A stretch of 64,000 nucleotides of DNA from Piromyces finnis (GCA_002104945.1 MCFH01000006.1:558001-622000); one strand, 5' to 3'; positions 28,801 through 40,637 are shown, counted from the stretch's first letter. Program-made: numbers and translations. Notes: a model not told the origin generated them from the sequence alone.

Positions 28801-31800
28801 AAAAAAGCAGCCTTTTGCTGAATTCACGCTATTGTCACTTCATTAACAACAGTGTAAAAAATAATTATAAAAGGTATAAAGAATAAATATGAATGATGTA
28901 ATAACTTTTATGGTTTTATAATAATATTAATGAATGAAGAATTCATAGCAATTCTAACTAACTATTAAAAAATATTGTTTAAGTGATTGATTAATGATAT
29001 TAATTAATTGTTATTATTATATAATAAAGTTTTATATTAATAAAAAAAGTGCTTATAAGTGCCATCATGTGTAATATTAAAAAAAAACGGTAAAGTTTAA
29101 ATTTGAGGTTTTTTTTTTATTTGTCGAATTAATGAAGTATTTAAATAGTTTATAAAAAGCATAATAGTGTTTTCTTTTGAAAAGAAAACTTTTGAGCTTT
29201 ATTAATCAATCTTTTATTTAATATTAATGAATATTTCATTTGTATTTATAAAATAAAAGACTTTTTGATTTTACAAAAGTAATCATATCACTATATATCT
29301 TTTTTTTTTTTTTAAATATTGAGATAAAAATGTTTTTTTTTTTATTAAATAATGACTTTGAATTTATTTTTATCAAAGTCATTCTTTTTTTTTGCTTAAA
29401 ATTGTTGTTTATTAATGTTAATCTACAATACTAACAACCAAAATTAATTTTAATTTAATAATAAAAATAATAATGAAATAAATTTAAATGTCGCCATGAA
29501 GTTTTGACGGTTAAAAACCTTCTTAATAATTGCAAATTTCTTGTTTCTTTTTTTCCTTTTTCTTTTTTAATTAATTAAAATGATTTGATTTGATTTATAA
29601 GACCTAAAATTTATTAAAATTTATTATTAAATAGAAACAATGACTATGACAGAGGCAGATTAAAGAAGTTCTAGTAGGTTCAATAGAAAAAGAATGTCGA
29701 TAATGATACCATCACAGGTATTATTACTATGAAAGAATAATAATAATACTTTTTTAATTATTAAACCTATATAAATAATAAAGAATGATAAACTTACCTA
29801 TGTCCATTAATAATAACTATATTATGAATGACTGAATGACTTTCTAATTCTCATTATTGAACGGCTTTAATATTAAAAACTTTATCTTTTTTTGTCAAAT
29901 TTTGAAATTTTTTTAATATTTAAAAAAAATTAAATAATAAATATTCCATACAATTTTTTGTCACACAATATAAAGATAAAATGTACAACATTATTTAAAC
30001 CAATAGTATTCCATATATTTTAATTAATAATGTACAATCCATAAAAGTACATTTGAATCATAAAAAATAGGGGTAATTATAATGATATTATCATTTTATA
30101 AAATTTAAAAAAAATGGATCATCCTTCATGACTATTGGATGTCATTCTACAGTAGCCTCTGTTTTAAAAATAAAAATAGTTGTCTTTATCATAAATTTAC
30201 AAAAGATTTTGTTGGGGTAAAAAAGTCGTTGTTGTATTTGAGACTCTTAGAGTTAATAAAGGTTCAAAATCTTGTTATTTATTAAAATAAAAAAAAAAAA
30301 AAAGAAAATGAGGATGAATAATACAATATAATGATGGTAATAAAAAAACTTTAAAATTTATGACTTGAACCCAAAGTAAAATTAAGGTATATTACATGAA
30401 TGACTTTAAACCAATGGATTTATATAAAGTATTATTAAATGTAAATTAATATATAGGTATATATATATAATAATTATGAAATCGATGGTGTTAGGTGGCA
30501 ATTAAAAAAAAAAAGAAGTATTTTTTTTTATAATTGTCTTTTTGATAATTCTATTAGACTTGAATTGAATAGTACTTTATTAATGAAAAGATAAAACTGA
30601 TATTACTATTATTCAAAGTATTTATTTTTGATAGCTAATATCTTCATTATTAGGGGAAAAATATATATATTTTTTTATTTCAAATATTAAATCAAGTTAT
30701 ATTAATCAAAATTCTTTTAATAGTCTTTTTTATTTGTTTCTTTATATAAAATGCTTATTGCCATATCAAATCAAAATGTTAATGTTTTGTTAATAAATAA
30801 AACAAAAACAAAAAGTTCTAGAACTATGATGTAATTTATCTTTATACTATAACCCGGGTGAAGTCGGAAAAGACATTACCATATAAAGTATGTTATTAAA
30901 AAAAGATGATATTTTAAAATTCAAAGTTATGTTCTTTCTATCATTAATTTATATATCCCATTAGTATATAGGAAAATTACAATAGAAATATAAAATAAAA
31001 GATTATATATTGGCAAAAATAATTATAAATTAACCTATTTCTTGAATACTTTTTTTTTTTTTTTTTTGCATATAATCTTTTAAGTATAAATTGTTCTTTG
31101 TAATATTTAAAAATAAGGTAAAAAAAAAAAAAAGTATTAATCTTTTTTTTTGTAATATTGGAAAACTATTAAAAATTAAAAGAAACTTGGACTGTTATTA
31201 TTTTTATTATTTTTATTAAAATTTTGACCTTTTTTTTTTAAAAAAAAAATAATTATTCAATAATATATTAAATTAACATTAAGTAATAATAAAACCAATA
31301 ATAAAAGTTTCAATAATTAATATATTTAAAAAATTACTTTAAAAATTATTTATATTTATTGATAATATACATTATACACACTATAAAAAAAAGTTTCACT
31401 ATTTATCATTTTGTAAGTATACTCAATATTAATTATATAAAAATAATTAATTAGGATTGAAGGTCTATAATAAATAAAATTATTTTATACAAAGTTTGTT
31501 GGCTTTAAAACAATAGAAAGAAGAAACTAAAAAAAAAAGGGTTCCTACAAGACTTTATATCCACAATACAAAAAAAAAAAAAAAAACATATGAAACTAAA
31601 ATATGTTTTTTATTTAAAGTTAAATAATTATACATTGTATGACATTGTATCGTATAACCTTTAAATACTAAACACATAAATATATTACAATATATATTTA
31701 ATATATATTAACTTTATATTAACTTTAAATTTTTTTATCAAAAAAAAAAAAAAAATAATTATTCATACTTTTTTTTAGAATGAACTAAATATTAGATGTT

Positions 31801-32433
31801 CGTTTTTATTTTTTATTTTATTACGATTAGATAGATTTAATCATCGAATTCCTTAATTATTTAAAATAATAAGAAAAATATATATGTACTAGTTTAAGCA
31901 TTCCTTAATTAAAATATTATATATTAAAAGTATCTTTAAAAATTCTAAAATATATTTTTATAATTTTTGTTTCCTCACTTTTGTTTTTTATACTATGCTT
32001 ATTTTTTTTATTTAAATAAAATATAATTAAAAAAAATATTACAATTTTATTCTACTCATTATTATTTACTTTTATAACAGTTTAATGATTTTTTTTTTTA
32101 AAAAATCTTAAAAATAGGAAAGTTTAATTTTATATGTAAATAATATTTAATTACAACAATTGCAACAATAATATAATAATGTATTTCCTATTCATGTTAT
32201 TCTTATCATTTGTTCTTATTTTATATTAATAATTATACATTATTATTAAGAAAGTAATTTCATAAAGAAATATATATACTTTTTAACCACTACTAACCAT
32301 CATCAACATAGTATTAAAATTTTGATAATATACATTAAAATTCATTCACACTTTTAAATATTTTCTTTTTTTTTTTTAATTTTTTTATTTTATTATTTTT
32401 AATTTACATAGTTATATTTTATTTTTTATTAAA
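25852..32433. other. Long non-coding region with GATAGTA-rich block
   Basis: About 6.6 kb without recognisable protein exons. It holds a cluster of GATAGTA heptamers (26552-28020), small perfect hairpins (29169-29189 and 29351-29383), and two short G+C-richer islands (28761-28855 and 30851-30880). The rest is A/T-rich sequence with poly-A/T runs. Confidence 0.5.
29351..29383. other. Perfect 11-bp hairpin followed by a T run
   Basis: AATGACTTTGA at 29351-29361 and TCAAAGTCATT at 29373-29383 form a perfect inverted repeat with an 11-nt loop. A run of T follows on the plus strand. No flanking gene explains it. Confidence 0.6.
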
Positions 32434-32531
32434 GGTTCAAGCGCTACGACAATTCACTTATATTTCTATAATTACTTTTTTTATCAAAAATAATTATTTT
32501 TTAAATATGAATCCGCTCTTGAGTTTGTACC
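32434..32531. ncRNA. Conserved hairpin unit 1 of a four-copy array (candidate structured RNA)
   Basis: The 5' block GGTTCAAGCGCTACGACA and 3' block TCCGCTCTTGAGTTTGTACC enclose a variable A/T hairpin. Proposed pairing: GGT/ACC, a GTTTGT internal loop, TCAAG/CTTGA, CG/CG with a CT bulge, an asymmetric loop (CTACGACA versus C), then ATTCA/TGAAT. Total length is 98 nt. The G+C-rich ends stand out sharply from the surroundings. The transcribed strand is not known; the plus reading is used for description. Confidence 0.6.
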
Positions 32532-32563
32532 TTCAATTTAAATATATCATACAAAAAAAACAA

Positions 32564-32622
32564 GGTTCAAGCGCTAGTCAATCATAATTTTTTTTTTCAA
32601 TATGATCCGCTCTTGATACACC
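32564..32622. ncRNA. Conserved hairpin unit 2
   Basis: 59 nt, the shortest copy. Ends are GGTTCAAGCGCTAGTCA and TCCGCTCTTGATACACC. TCAAG/CTTGA is kept, and the inner stem is ATCATA/TATGAT, a different sequence that still pairs. The internal loop before ACC is shorter (TAC). It lies 32 nt after unit 1. Confidence 0.6.
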
Positions 32623-32649
32623 TAAATTTTCTTTTTTATAAAAGTTTTA

Positions 32650-32730
32650 GGTTTAAGCGCTACGACAATTCATTATCCTATAAATGTATCAAACATTTAT
32701 AAGATATTGAATCCGCCTTAAGTTTGTACC
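32650..32730. ncRNA. Conserved hairpin unit 3, with a compensatory change
   Basis: 81 nt. The 5' block reads GGTTTAAGCGCTACGACA and the 3' block TCCGCCTTAAGTTTGTACC. The C-to-T change in the 5' arm (TTAAG) is matched by G-to-A in the 3' arm (CTTAA), keeping the pair. The variable arm holds a long perfect stem (TATAAATGT / ACATTTATA). It lies 27 nt after unit 2. Confidence 0.6.
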
Positions 32731-32765
32731 TATAACTTTTTCTTTATTTGAGAAAGATTTAATTT

Positions 32766-32830
32766 GGTTCAAGCGCTAGTCAATTCCTTTCTGTTTGAGT
32801 GTTTATTGGAATCCGCCTTGTATTTGTACC
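32766..32830. ncRNA. Conserved hairpin unit 4
   Basis: 65 nt. Ends are GGTTCAAGCGCTAGTCA and TCCGCCTTGTATTTGTACC. CAAG/CTTG pairing is kept, and the inner stem is ATTCC/GGAAT, again co-varying relative to units 1 and 3. It lies 35 nt after unit 3. Confidence 0.6.
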
Positions 32831-34496
32831 AAATTACTTTCCAATTTTAACTGAATTTTGAAAAAAAAATATTGGGGAGCAAACTTTGAAATAACACATT
32901 TTGAGAAATCTTATTAATTATTATTTTTTTTTTTTTTGATAAATAAAAAATAAAAAAATTATATTTGAATGAATAATTAATTGACTTTTTTTTTTTCAAA
33001 GTAGTTTTTATGGGTATATTTAAATTTTAAATTTCATTTTGAAATTTGAAGGGTATATAAACATCATTAAGAAAAAAAAAAGAGAAGTCAAAATGATTAA
33101 TTATTCGAAAATTAAATTTCCTTTTTTTTTTTTTTTGATGCTTTTCAATTTATTTTAGTATTTAAAAATATTTGAAAAGCACGAAGAAAAAAAATGAAGG
33201 AAGAAAATATGTCTTTTATACTTTTTTTTTTTTTGTATTAGTTTTATTGTAAATATCTATAAATATTTCAATTTAAAAGGATATATATAGTTTTAATATT
33301 TTAAATTATTACTAATAAATTAATCATTTTATTTTTATTTTTATTTTTATTTCTTTATTCTTTCGATTAGTTGAATTTCGTAATACATTTAGAATTTTTA
33401 ATATCATTGATCATTTAATTTTATTAAATGTTACATTTATTTTTAAAAAAAGGAAAAGTAACTAATTCTAATTCTTTTTTTTTTAATAATTTAATTAATT
33501 CAAAATATAATTTATAATTGAAAATTTAATTTCTTAAATAAATATTTATAGTCATACAATTAAATTTAGCTTTAAATGATTCAATTTTTAATTCTAAAAA
33601 ATTGATTAAACGAATTAGTCTAAAAATAGAATTTAGTAAATTAATCTAATTACAGACCTATTTAAAGAGAATTATTAAAACAACACCAACAACAAATAAA
33701 AAAAAAAAAAAAGAAAAGTACGAAATAAATTTAAATAAAAAGTAATAATAATTATCAAATGGTAGTACTACTACAAATAAATAAATTTATTAATAAATTG
33801 ATAAAAATAATGATTAATTGAAAATAAAATAATATATATTTTGCTTTTTTTTTTTTTTATTATTATTATTATTATACCATTTTTTAGTCTTATAAATTCA
33901 TACTCCATAATTATAATTTATAGATCTATTTATTTATTTTCAACAATTTTTTTTTTTTTTTTTCATATTAAAATTAAATCCATCATCTTTTTTCCATTAA
34001 ACATTAATTTGACAAAAATAAAATAAAATGCTTAATAAAAATTATAAATCAATTTTTATATTTATTTTTTTTTCTCTACTTTCAGCCCAAATCATTGACT
34101 ATTCATTTATAAATCCTAAAGTCCATAATTAAAAGTAATTTTGTTAATTGATTTTTTTTTTTTTTTTTTTAAAAAAAATTATAACAATAGTTTAATCATG
34201 CTAAAATTAGAAAAGTAAAAAATTTTGATGAATTTTGCAAAAAAAAAAAGTTTTGTTAAAACTATGTTATCTTCTGATAGTTTTATAATTATAATTTTTA
34301 TTATATATATATTATTTTATTTATATATATATTGAGTCATTAAATTTAATGAATAGGTTAATTAATATTTAAAATGTTTAATCGTTTTTTTTTTTTTTTT
34401 TTTTTTACTAATATTTTAACTTAGTATTTAAAAGTAATTTTTATTAGAATTACATTTAATGATTATTATTATTATTATATTGATTTATTGTTTTTT

Positions 34497-34532
<36 letters not shown>

Positions 34533-34704
34533 TTTTACGTTTGTATATAAAATGCCTTTTAGACCTTTTTTCCTTGATGCTTATAAATAAAAAGTTACTT
34601 AAGATATAATAGAAACATGATGAAAATTACTATAGGAAATTTAGTTTTTATTTTATATATAAAATTGAAATAAATTAGTATGATGTTGAATTCTTTGATT
34701 AAAA
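32831..34704. other. Intergenic between the hairpin array and the phosphatase 3' end
   Basis: A/T-rich. It contains a TATATAA-like box (GGGTATATAAACATC, 33050-33064) and an inverted repeat TGCTTTTCAA/TTGAAAAGCA at 33139-33148 and 33172-33181. An open frame at 33841-34026 is driven by T runs and was not called. Confidence 0.5.
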
Positions 34705-36973
34705 TTACTAATATTTTATAAACTAATATTTAATTCAATTTTTTTTTTTTTTTTGTATTATTACCATGAAATACGAAATTGTATTGGTTGGTGGAACTGT
34801 TCTTTCTGAATCTGGTACAGCGGAGAAAATCTTAAAGGAATTATCATCTATTTCTAAGGATTCATCTACACGCATAATAGATGCTACATTACCACATCTA
34901 TAACAGTAATTTGGTGCACTCCATACAGTAACTAAATTATTATCTGGGAACATAAATTTATAACCTTCTTGTACCAATTGGTGAGCTCTTGCAATTAATG
35001 TCAAATTATTTACGTGATTAAACTGTATACAAGAAAAGACATTTAAAGGTAATAATTTTATATTTAATTTGAAGGGTAAAGTATATAATGTACAATATAT
35101 AAATAATAAAAATGATTGAAATAGAATTTATATATATAAAAAAATAAATATGCATAATCTTAAAGAGAAATATGAGAAATAATATTACAAATATTTACCT
35201 CTGATGTAACTTTGCTACCGAATAACCAACCAGCACCACGTTGACTTACACCCCAGGTATCAATATCATCTGGATCTGACCACATTAAATCTTTTTTTAA
35301 ATGTAATTGATAATAATGACAAAAAAAAATTTTTTTTTTAATAAATATTATTTTTATTGATGATTTTTTATATTTAAATTTCCTTTTTTTACTTACCACA
35401 GAAGGCACCTTCGTGTGGAATTTCTTGACATCTTTGGATAGTACGAATTTGATCAAGAGTTCTAACATCTGGTGATAAACCACCGTGAACACATAAAACT
35501 CTACCATCAACAATCTTTATTTTTAAATAAAATGTAAATATAAGATTTTTTCTTTTTAAAAAATAAACCAATATATATTATTTATTAAGGATGACTTACA
35601 GCTGCAACAGTTAAGTAATCGAAAACTGAACAACAGTATTTCCATACATTAGCATTACCGTATTTATTTTGACATTCATCTTTTGAAATTAAATGGTTAA
35701 AAGAATTACCATAGATTTAAAATTAAAATTAATTAAATAATAGAAAAAAAATAATTGTTGTTAGTATAGCATAATATTACGAGAGTTTAGTGTAACAGCT
35801 TAGTTATATGAAGCACTACTTACCAAAGAAACCATATACTTGAGTAATTTGTCTACTTTCATGATTACCACGAAGAAGAGTGATTTTATCTGGATATCTT
35901 TAAAATTGGAATAATTTATTTACATAATATTAAAATTTTAATATTAAATATAAAATGTATAATATATTTTATGTTTATAAAAATTTACCTAGCCTTTAAA
36001 CATAATAATAAAGTGAAAGTTTCTAAACTGTAATAACCACGGTCAACAAAATCACCCTTTATATTTTTTTGTTTTTATTTTAATGATTAATTTTTAAATA
36101 AGATTATCATTGTTATCATTAATGTTATTATTATTATTAATTATGTTTTATTAATAAATATATATATACATAAATAAATAATTGATAATATTTTCTAAAT
36201 TATTATGTAAAACAAATATAACAGTTACCATAAAAATGTAATTAGTGCTTGGAATTTCACCACCGACTCTGAACAATTCTTTTAAATCGAAGAATTGGCC
36301 GTGAATATCACCACAAACAGTAACAGGTGTATGTACTGGTTGGATATTTGATTCTTCTACTAATAATTCTTTTACCTGTTTATCAATATTATTTTTTTAT
36401 AATAAATATTATAATATATATTGTGGTATATATATTATTATTGAAAAAAAAAAAAAAAACATATTAAAAGTTGTTAATGGTTATTGAAAATATTCGTTAT
36501 CTATCAAATATTCTATTTGTTTGGGTGTAAATGCTTTTAAATAGATAATATTATTTGATATTTAAAAGTATTGTTTCTTAAAAATAAATTTAGCAATTTT
36601 TATGATAACTTATAAAAGGTTAGATTAATTTTGATTGATATAATATTCTTAATATTCTACTTGTACTTTGAATATATTGTTTCCTTAGTTAATTAAAATA
36701 CTATATATTGAAATTCATTCATTTTTTACGAAATTTGAGAATATTTTATTATTTATTATTAATATGAACCAACTGAAAGAAATTCTTAAAATAATCCTTT
36801 CTTAATTATTTCATTGAGTATAATGTTTTTAACAAGATATGAAAAGAAAGGAAAAATAATAAAAAAAACCATTTTATGATATTTGCCTTTTCACATAAAG
36901 CTTTTATGTCTGATTCTGGTAAATAACGACATTCTTTAATTTGAGCTAACCATTGATCAGGATCCCCTGCCAT
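34705..36973 (-). CDS. Serine/threonine phosphatase catalytic subunit, PP6/Sit4 type
   Basis: Coding exons: 36973-36887, 36375-36229, 36056-35989, 35897-35824, 35679-35600, 35514-35397, 35290-35199 and 35022-34765. All phases agree and give 308 residues, against about 305 for animal PP6. Metal-site and catalytic motifs of the PPP family are present: [46 protein letters not shown] and [13 protein letters not shown]6-specific features are [28 protein letters not shown] and RGAGWLFG. Intron 1 starts with GC (GAAAAG|GCAAAT). The last exon ends YFM|GTAATA, where the family ends YFL-stop. An acceptor at 34708-34710 would add only TAA (34707-34705). The enzyme dephosphorylates Ser/Thr proteins with SAPS-type subunits in the cytosol, in cell-cycle and TOR-linked control. 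No other phosphatase gene lies nearby. Confidence 0.92.
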
Positions 36974-39362
36974 TTTTTTCAATATATATTACTTTGTAAA
37001 AATATATATATAAATAATATTAATAAATTAATCTGCCAATATTTATAAATTATAAATTAAAATAAACATAATACTATTTTGTTTAACAAATATTCATGTT
37101 GTTACTAATATTTATAATATATTTTTAAAATCTTAAGAAATGAATTTTGATTTTTTATTTATTTTTTTTTTTTTTTTTTGGAAATCAATAAATATCTTTA
37201 TTGATGAATTATTTTAAATCATTGTTCAAAAAAAAAAAAAAAAGATTATACATAGATTATTATATATATTGTGTGTGTGTGTGTGTTTTATTATTATTTT
37301 GACTCTTAGAATTCTTAAATTTAATGAAAATAACTTTTTATGTAAAATATAATATTAAGATAAAAGAAATTATTTATTAAAATCTTTGTACTTTTTTTTT
37401 AATTGTTATTACTGTTATTATTATGATTATCTATTAGTAGTAATAATGACATGAATTTAATCAAAATATTATAATATTAAACATTAAACGTTTTTAAAAA
37501 AATATGTATGATATAAATGTTAATTTATTTATAAATTTATGATTATTATTAAAATCAATTTCATGAAATTTGTTTATTTTATACAATATTTCTGAATTTT
37601 TATTATTATATTTGCTTTTGTTGTTATTGTCATTTATTATTTTAATGCTTTTATCTAAATTATTTATTTAGGTAGAATATTTATCATTTATATATAATCC
37701 TAAGATTTGATTATTTGTAAATATATCATGATTTTATTGAATTTCTTATTTTAAATTTTATATCATTTTCTTTTATTTAAATATAGCTTTATTATATTTC
37801 TTTGTTATTATTATCATTATTCTTATTGATTGATTGATTTTTTTTACGATTTATAATTCATCAACAATTAATAAATATAAAAATGTATAATTAGAATAAT
37901 TAGATTTCCATCTTATTTACATTAAATTTAAAATTTAATTTTTTTTTTTTTCTATAAATTTAAATTGCAAAGGGAAAATTTTTTGTATTGTTTAAAAAAA
38001 ATTAATTTTTTTTTTTTTATCTTAATAAATAATTAATTTATTCAATTTTTTTTTTTTTTTTTTTTTATAAATATTATATATTAATATTATAAAAGTTTTA
38101 TATATAAAAATATTAAATTATAATTAAGTGGATATAATATTAATTTAAATAAATAAATAAAGAAATAAAGAAATAAGCAATTGATTTATTCTTTATTATT
38201 ACCATAAAATTGTAGATATTTTGTAGTAGTTAATTATCTTCAAATTATATCATGAACAAAAAAGTTTATTATTTTTTTAAATATTTTAATATTTTATCAC
38301 ATATAATTGTTTTTTTTTTTTTTTAGTTTGTTTAAATGTTAAAAAGGTAGTACAAATACAAATACAAAATAAGCTTTTTGATCATATAATGAATTAGTAA
38401 GCTACTTCATTAAAAAACAGTTATGTAGTAATATTCTTCTTTATAAATTTTATAATCCTTCACTTTCTTTTTTTCTTTTTTCTAATTTAATGATTTCGGT
38501 ATACTATTTATTCAATAGTATTAGTATAATATTCTTAGAGTAAAGCTATTCTTAGATCATATATTCATTATATATTTATTCGGTTATTTAGGTATTTTCA
38601 TAGATTTATTTTTCCTTTCATTCCTATAATTAAAAAATCGAGCTAATAAAATCATTAAAAGATAAAATTGTAACAACTTATTATAATTTTATATAAATAC
38701 TTGATTTATAAAAACCTTTAAAAAACATGGTAATAAATATGAATAGTATTTCATAATTAATGTATGCTAAATAGATTTAGAATAAAAAAAGCATATAATA
38801 ATCAAGTATTAAAGTTTACCATACCTGATTGTATTTTTTTTAGTATTTAAAATACGTCTACTCATTTTTTAAAACTTTAGATATAGAAAATATATAATAT
38901 GTTTATATAATATCATTTGTGTGACATATATCCAATTTGTATGGCGCATCAAATTTTAGTATATTTATTATCTATTGATTTATAATAAAATTTATTTATA
39001 ATGTAAAATAATTCTATGATTGTACATTTGTAGTGGCTAAAAAATAAAATAACATTTTAATACACAATAAAGGATGATTGATTAATTGAAAAAAAATAAT
39101 GGATTATACAGTAATTCAATATTTTATAAGTGGAGTTTTGTATCTTATAATTGATTATAGTATTTTATAATCAATTATTAAATAATATATTTAATTTTCA
39201 ATATTATGGACAACATAACCTTGTCAATCTAAAGTGTTAATATTTAAAAAATAAAAAAGAAGAAATTGAAAAAAAAAAATTTATAATCTATACAATTAAA
39301 CAATAACTATTATATTCAATTGAAATCAAATTACATTTCTTTTAAATTATCAATAAATAAAA
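36974..39362. other. Intergenic between divergent genes
   Basis: About 2.4 kb separating the 5' ends of the minus-strand phosphatase and the plus-strand Gag-like gene, so both promoters should lie here. It contains a (GT)9 run at about 37269-37286 and poly-T tracts. No LTR-like direct repeat was noticed beside the Gag-like gene. Confidence 0.5.
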
Positions 39363-40637
39363 ATGAGCTCGATGTTTAATCAGTTAGAAAAATTAAAATA
39401 CACTTTAGACAATGAAAATAATACATTAAATGGACAAGCTTTAGATTTATTTGTTAAATATTTCGAATGTAGAGACAATGACATTATTGATAAATTACTT
39501 CAAATGAATGAAGAAAAAGAAAAAAAAATGAGAAATGAAACAATTTTTCATGCCAATAGAGATAAAATTCCAAAACTTAATTTTGAAACAGACAACTTTG
39601 AGGAATGGCTATATGTTGTGAAAACTTGTATTCGAAAAACAACCTATTATAATTATTTTGAAAAAAAAGACATTATAATTGAAAAAAATTATGAAAATGA
39701 ATTATATGATATTATGGAACAAAGTATTGAAGAAGAAACTAAGAAGCAAATTCAATTAGACTTAGCAAATAAAAACCCAAGAAAATTGTTAAAAGAAATT
39801 GTAAAAGCTAAGCAAGGAATTAAGAGTAAAAAAATAAAGATTTTACTTAATTATATTGATAACCATAAGTATCATAAAACAGATGATATCTATCAACATT
39901 TAGAAATTATGTTCATGCTTTTTGACGAATTAACCAAACTAAAAAAAAACTTTACAGAACAAGAAAAATTAGAAAAAATATTTAACTCATTACCAGAAGA
40001 TTATACAAGTAATATAAAAAAGTTAACACATCAAAGTCAACAACTAGGATTAAACGTTTTATATATCATAAAATATGTTGAAATTTGGAATAAAAAGCAA
40101 AACAATGGAATTACTAGACAATTCCATAAATCCATAAATGAAGATAATCCTTTTTTATATAGTAGTCAGTATTTAAATTCAACATCATTCATTGATACTG
40201 ATATGTTTGATGAACCAGAAGAAATTGATAATAATAGTAATGGTAGTGATAATGATAATGAAAATAACAATGACGATGACAATTATAATAATGATTTAGT
40301 AGGAAAAATTAATCAACAAGACGTTAAAGAATTCACAAATATAAAAAAGAGTCAGTTTAAAGAAGGAGAAAAAGTGAGCGAAGATACAGATGATAGTAAA
40401 ACATTAATACATGATGAAGAAAGTTCATCAAGCGAAGAAAATGATGATGTATCTATGGGTAATATGAGTAATGAAAAAGATATTAATTTTAATATTGAAA
40501 GTAAAAAGGAAATAGAAAAACAAAGTCTATTCAAAAGAATATTTTCTCTTGAACATCTTTTTACCTATTTTATTTTATTATTATTAATAGAAGGAATAAT
40601 ATTTTTAAAATTTGATATTTCAAAATTCTTTAACTAA
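39363..40637 (+). CDS. Copia-Gag-like (UBN2-type) protein with C-terminal membrane anchor
   Basis: A single exon of 424 residues. Residues ~68-245 resemble the Gag/UBN2 region of Ty1/copia retrotransposons: an F/L-x-F-x-x-D-N-F-E-E-W start (IPKLNFETDNFEEWLYVV), a middle segment with HLEIMFMLFDELTKLK and EQEKLEKIFNSLPEDY, and a closing helix. Residues ~255-385 are an acidic Asp/Asn/Ser/Glu linker. Residues ~397-416 (HLFTYFILLLLIEGIIFLKF) form one hydrophobic helix near the C-terminus, as in tail-anchored proteins. There is no CCHC zinc knuckle, protease, integrase or reverse transcriptase, and no frame damage. This suggests a Gag sequence kept as a host gene. A lone defective element, or a membrane protein with chance similarity, remain alternatives. 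Family assignment is by pattern memory. Confidence 0.65.
   Translation: MSSMFNQLEKLKYTLDNENNTLNGQALDLFVKYFECRDNDIIDKLLQMNEEKEKKMRNETIFHANRDKIPKLNFETDNFEEWLYVVKTCIRKTTYYNYFEKKDIIIEKNYENELYDIMEQSIEEETKKQIQLDLANKNPRKLLKEIVKAKQGIKSKKIKILLNYIDNHKYHKTDDIYQHLEIMFMLFDELTKLKKNFTEQEKLEKIFNSLPEDYTSNIKKLTHQSQQLGLNVLYIIKYVEIWNKKQNNGITRQFHKSINEDNPFLYSSQYLNSTSFIDTDMFDEPEEIDNNSNGSDNDNENNNDDDNYNNDLVGKINQQDVKEFTNIKKSQFKEGEKVSEDTDDSKTLIHDEESSSSEENDDVSMGNMSNEKDINFNIESKKEIEKQSLFKRIFSLEHLFTYFILLLLIEGIIFLKFDISKFFN

Noticed and set aside
32434-32830. CRISPR array or tRNA cluster
   Set aside because: Spacers (32, 27 and 35 nt) are A/T-rich and the units are not identical repeats. The units differ in length and co-vary as hairpins. 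GGTTCAA resembles a pol III B box, but there is no cloverleaf or anticodon arm.
33000-33016. Dictyostelium-type upstream element (TTATGGGT, reverse of ACCCATAA)
   Set aside because: A single occurrence, with no snRNA-like transcript at the expected distance and the wrong likely organism.
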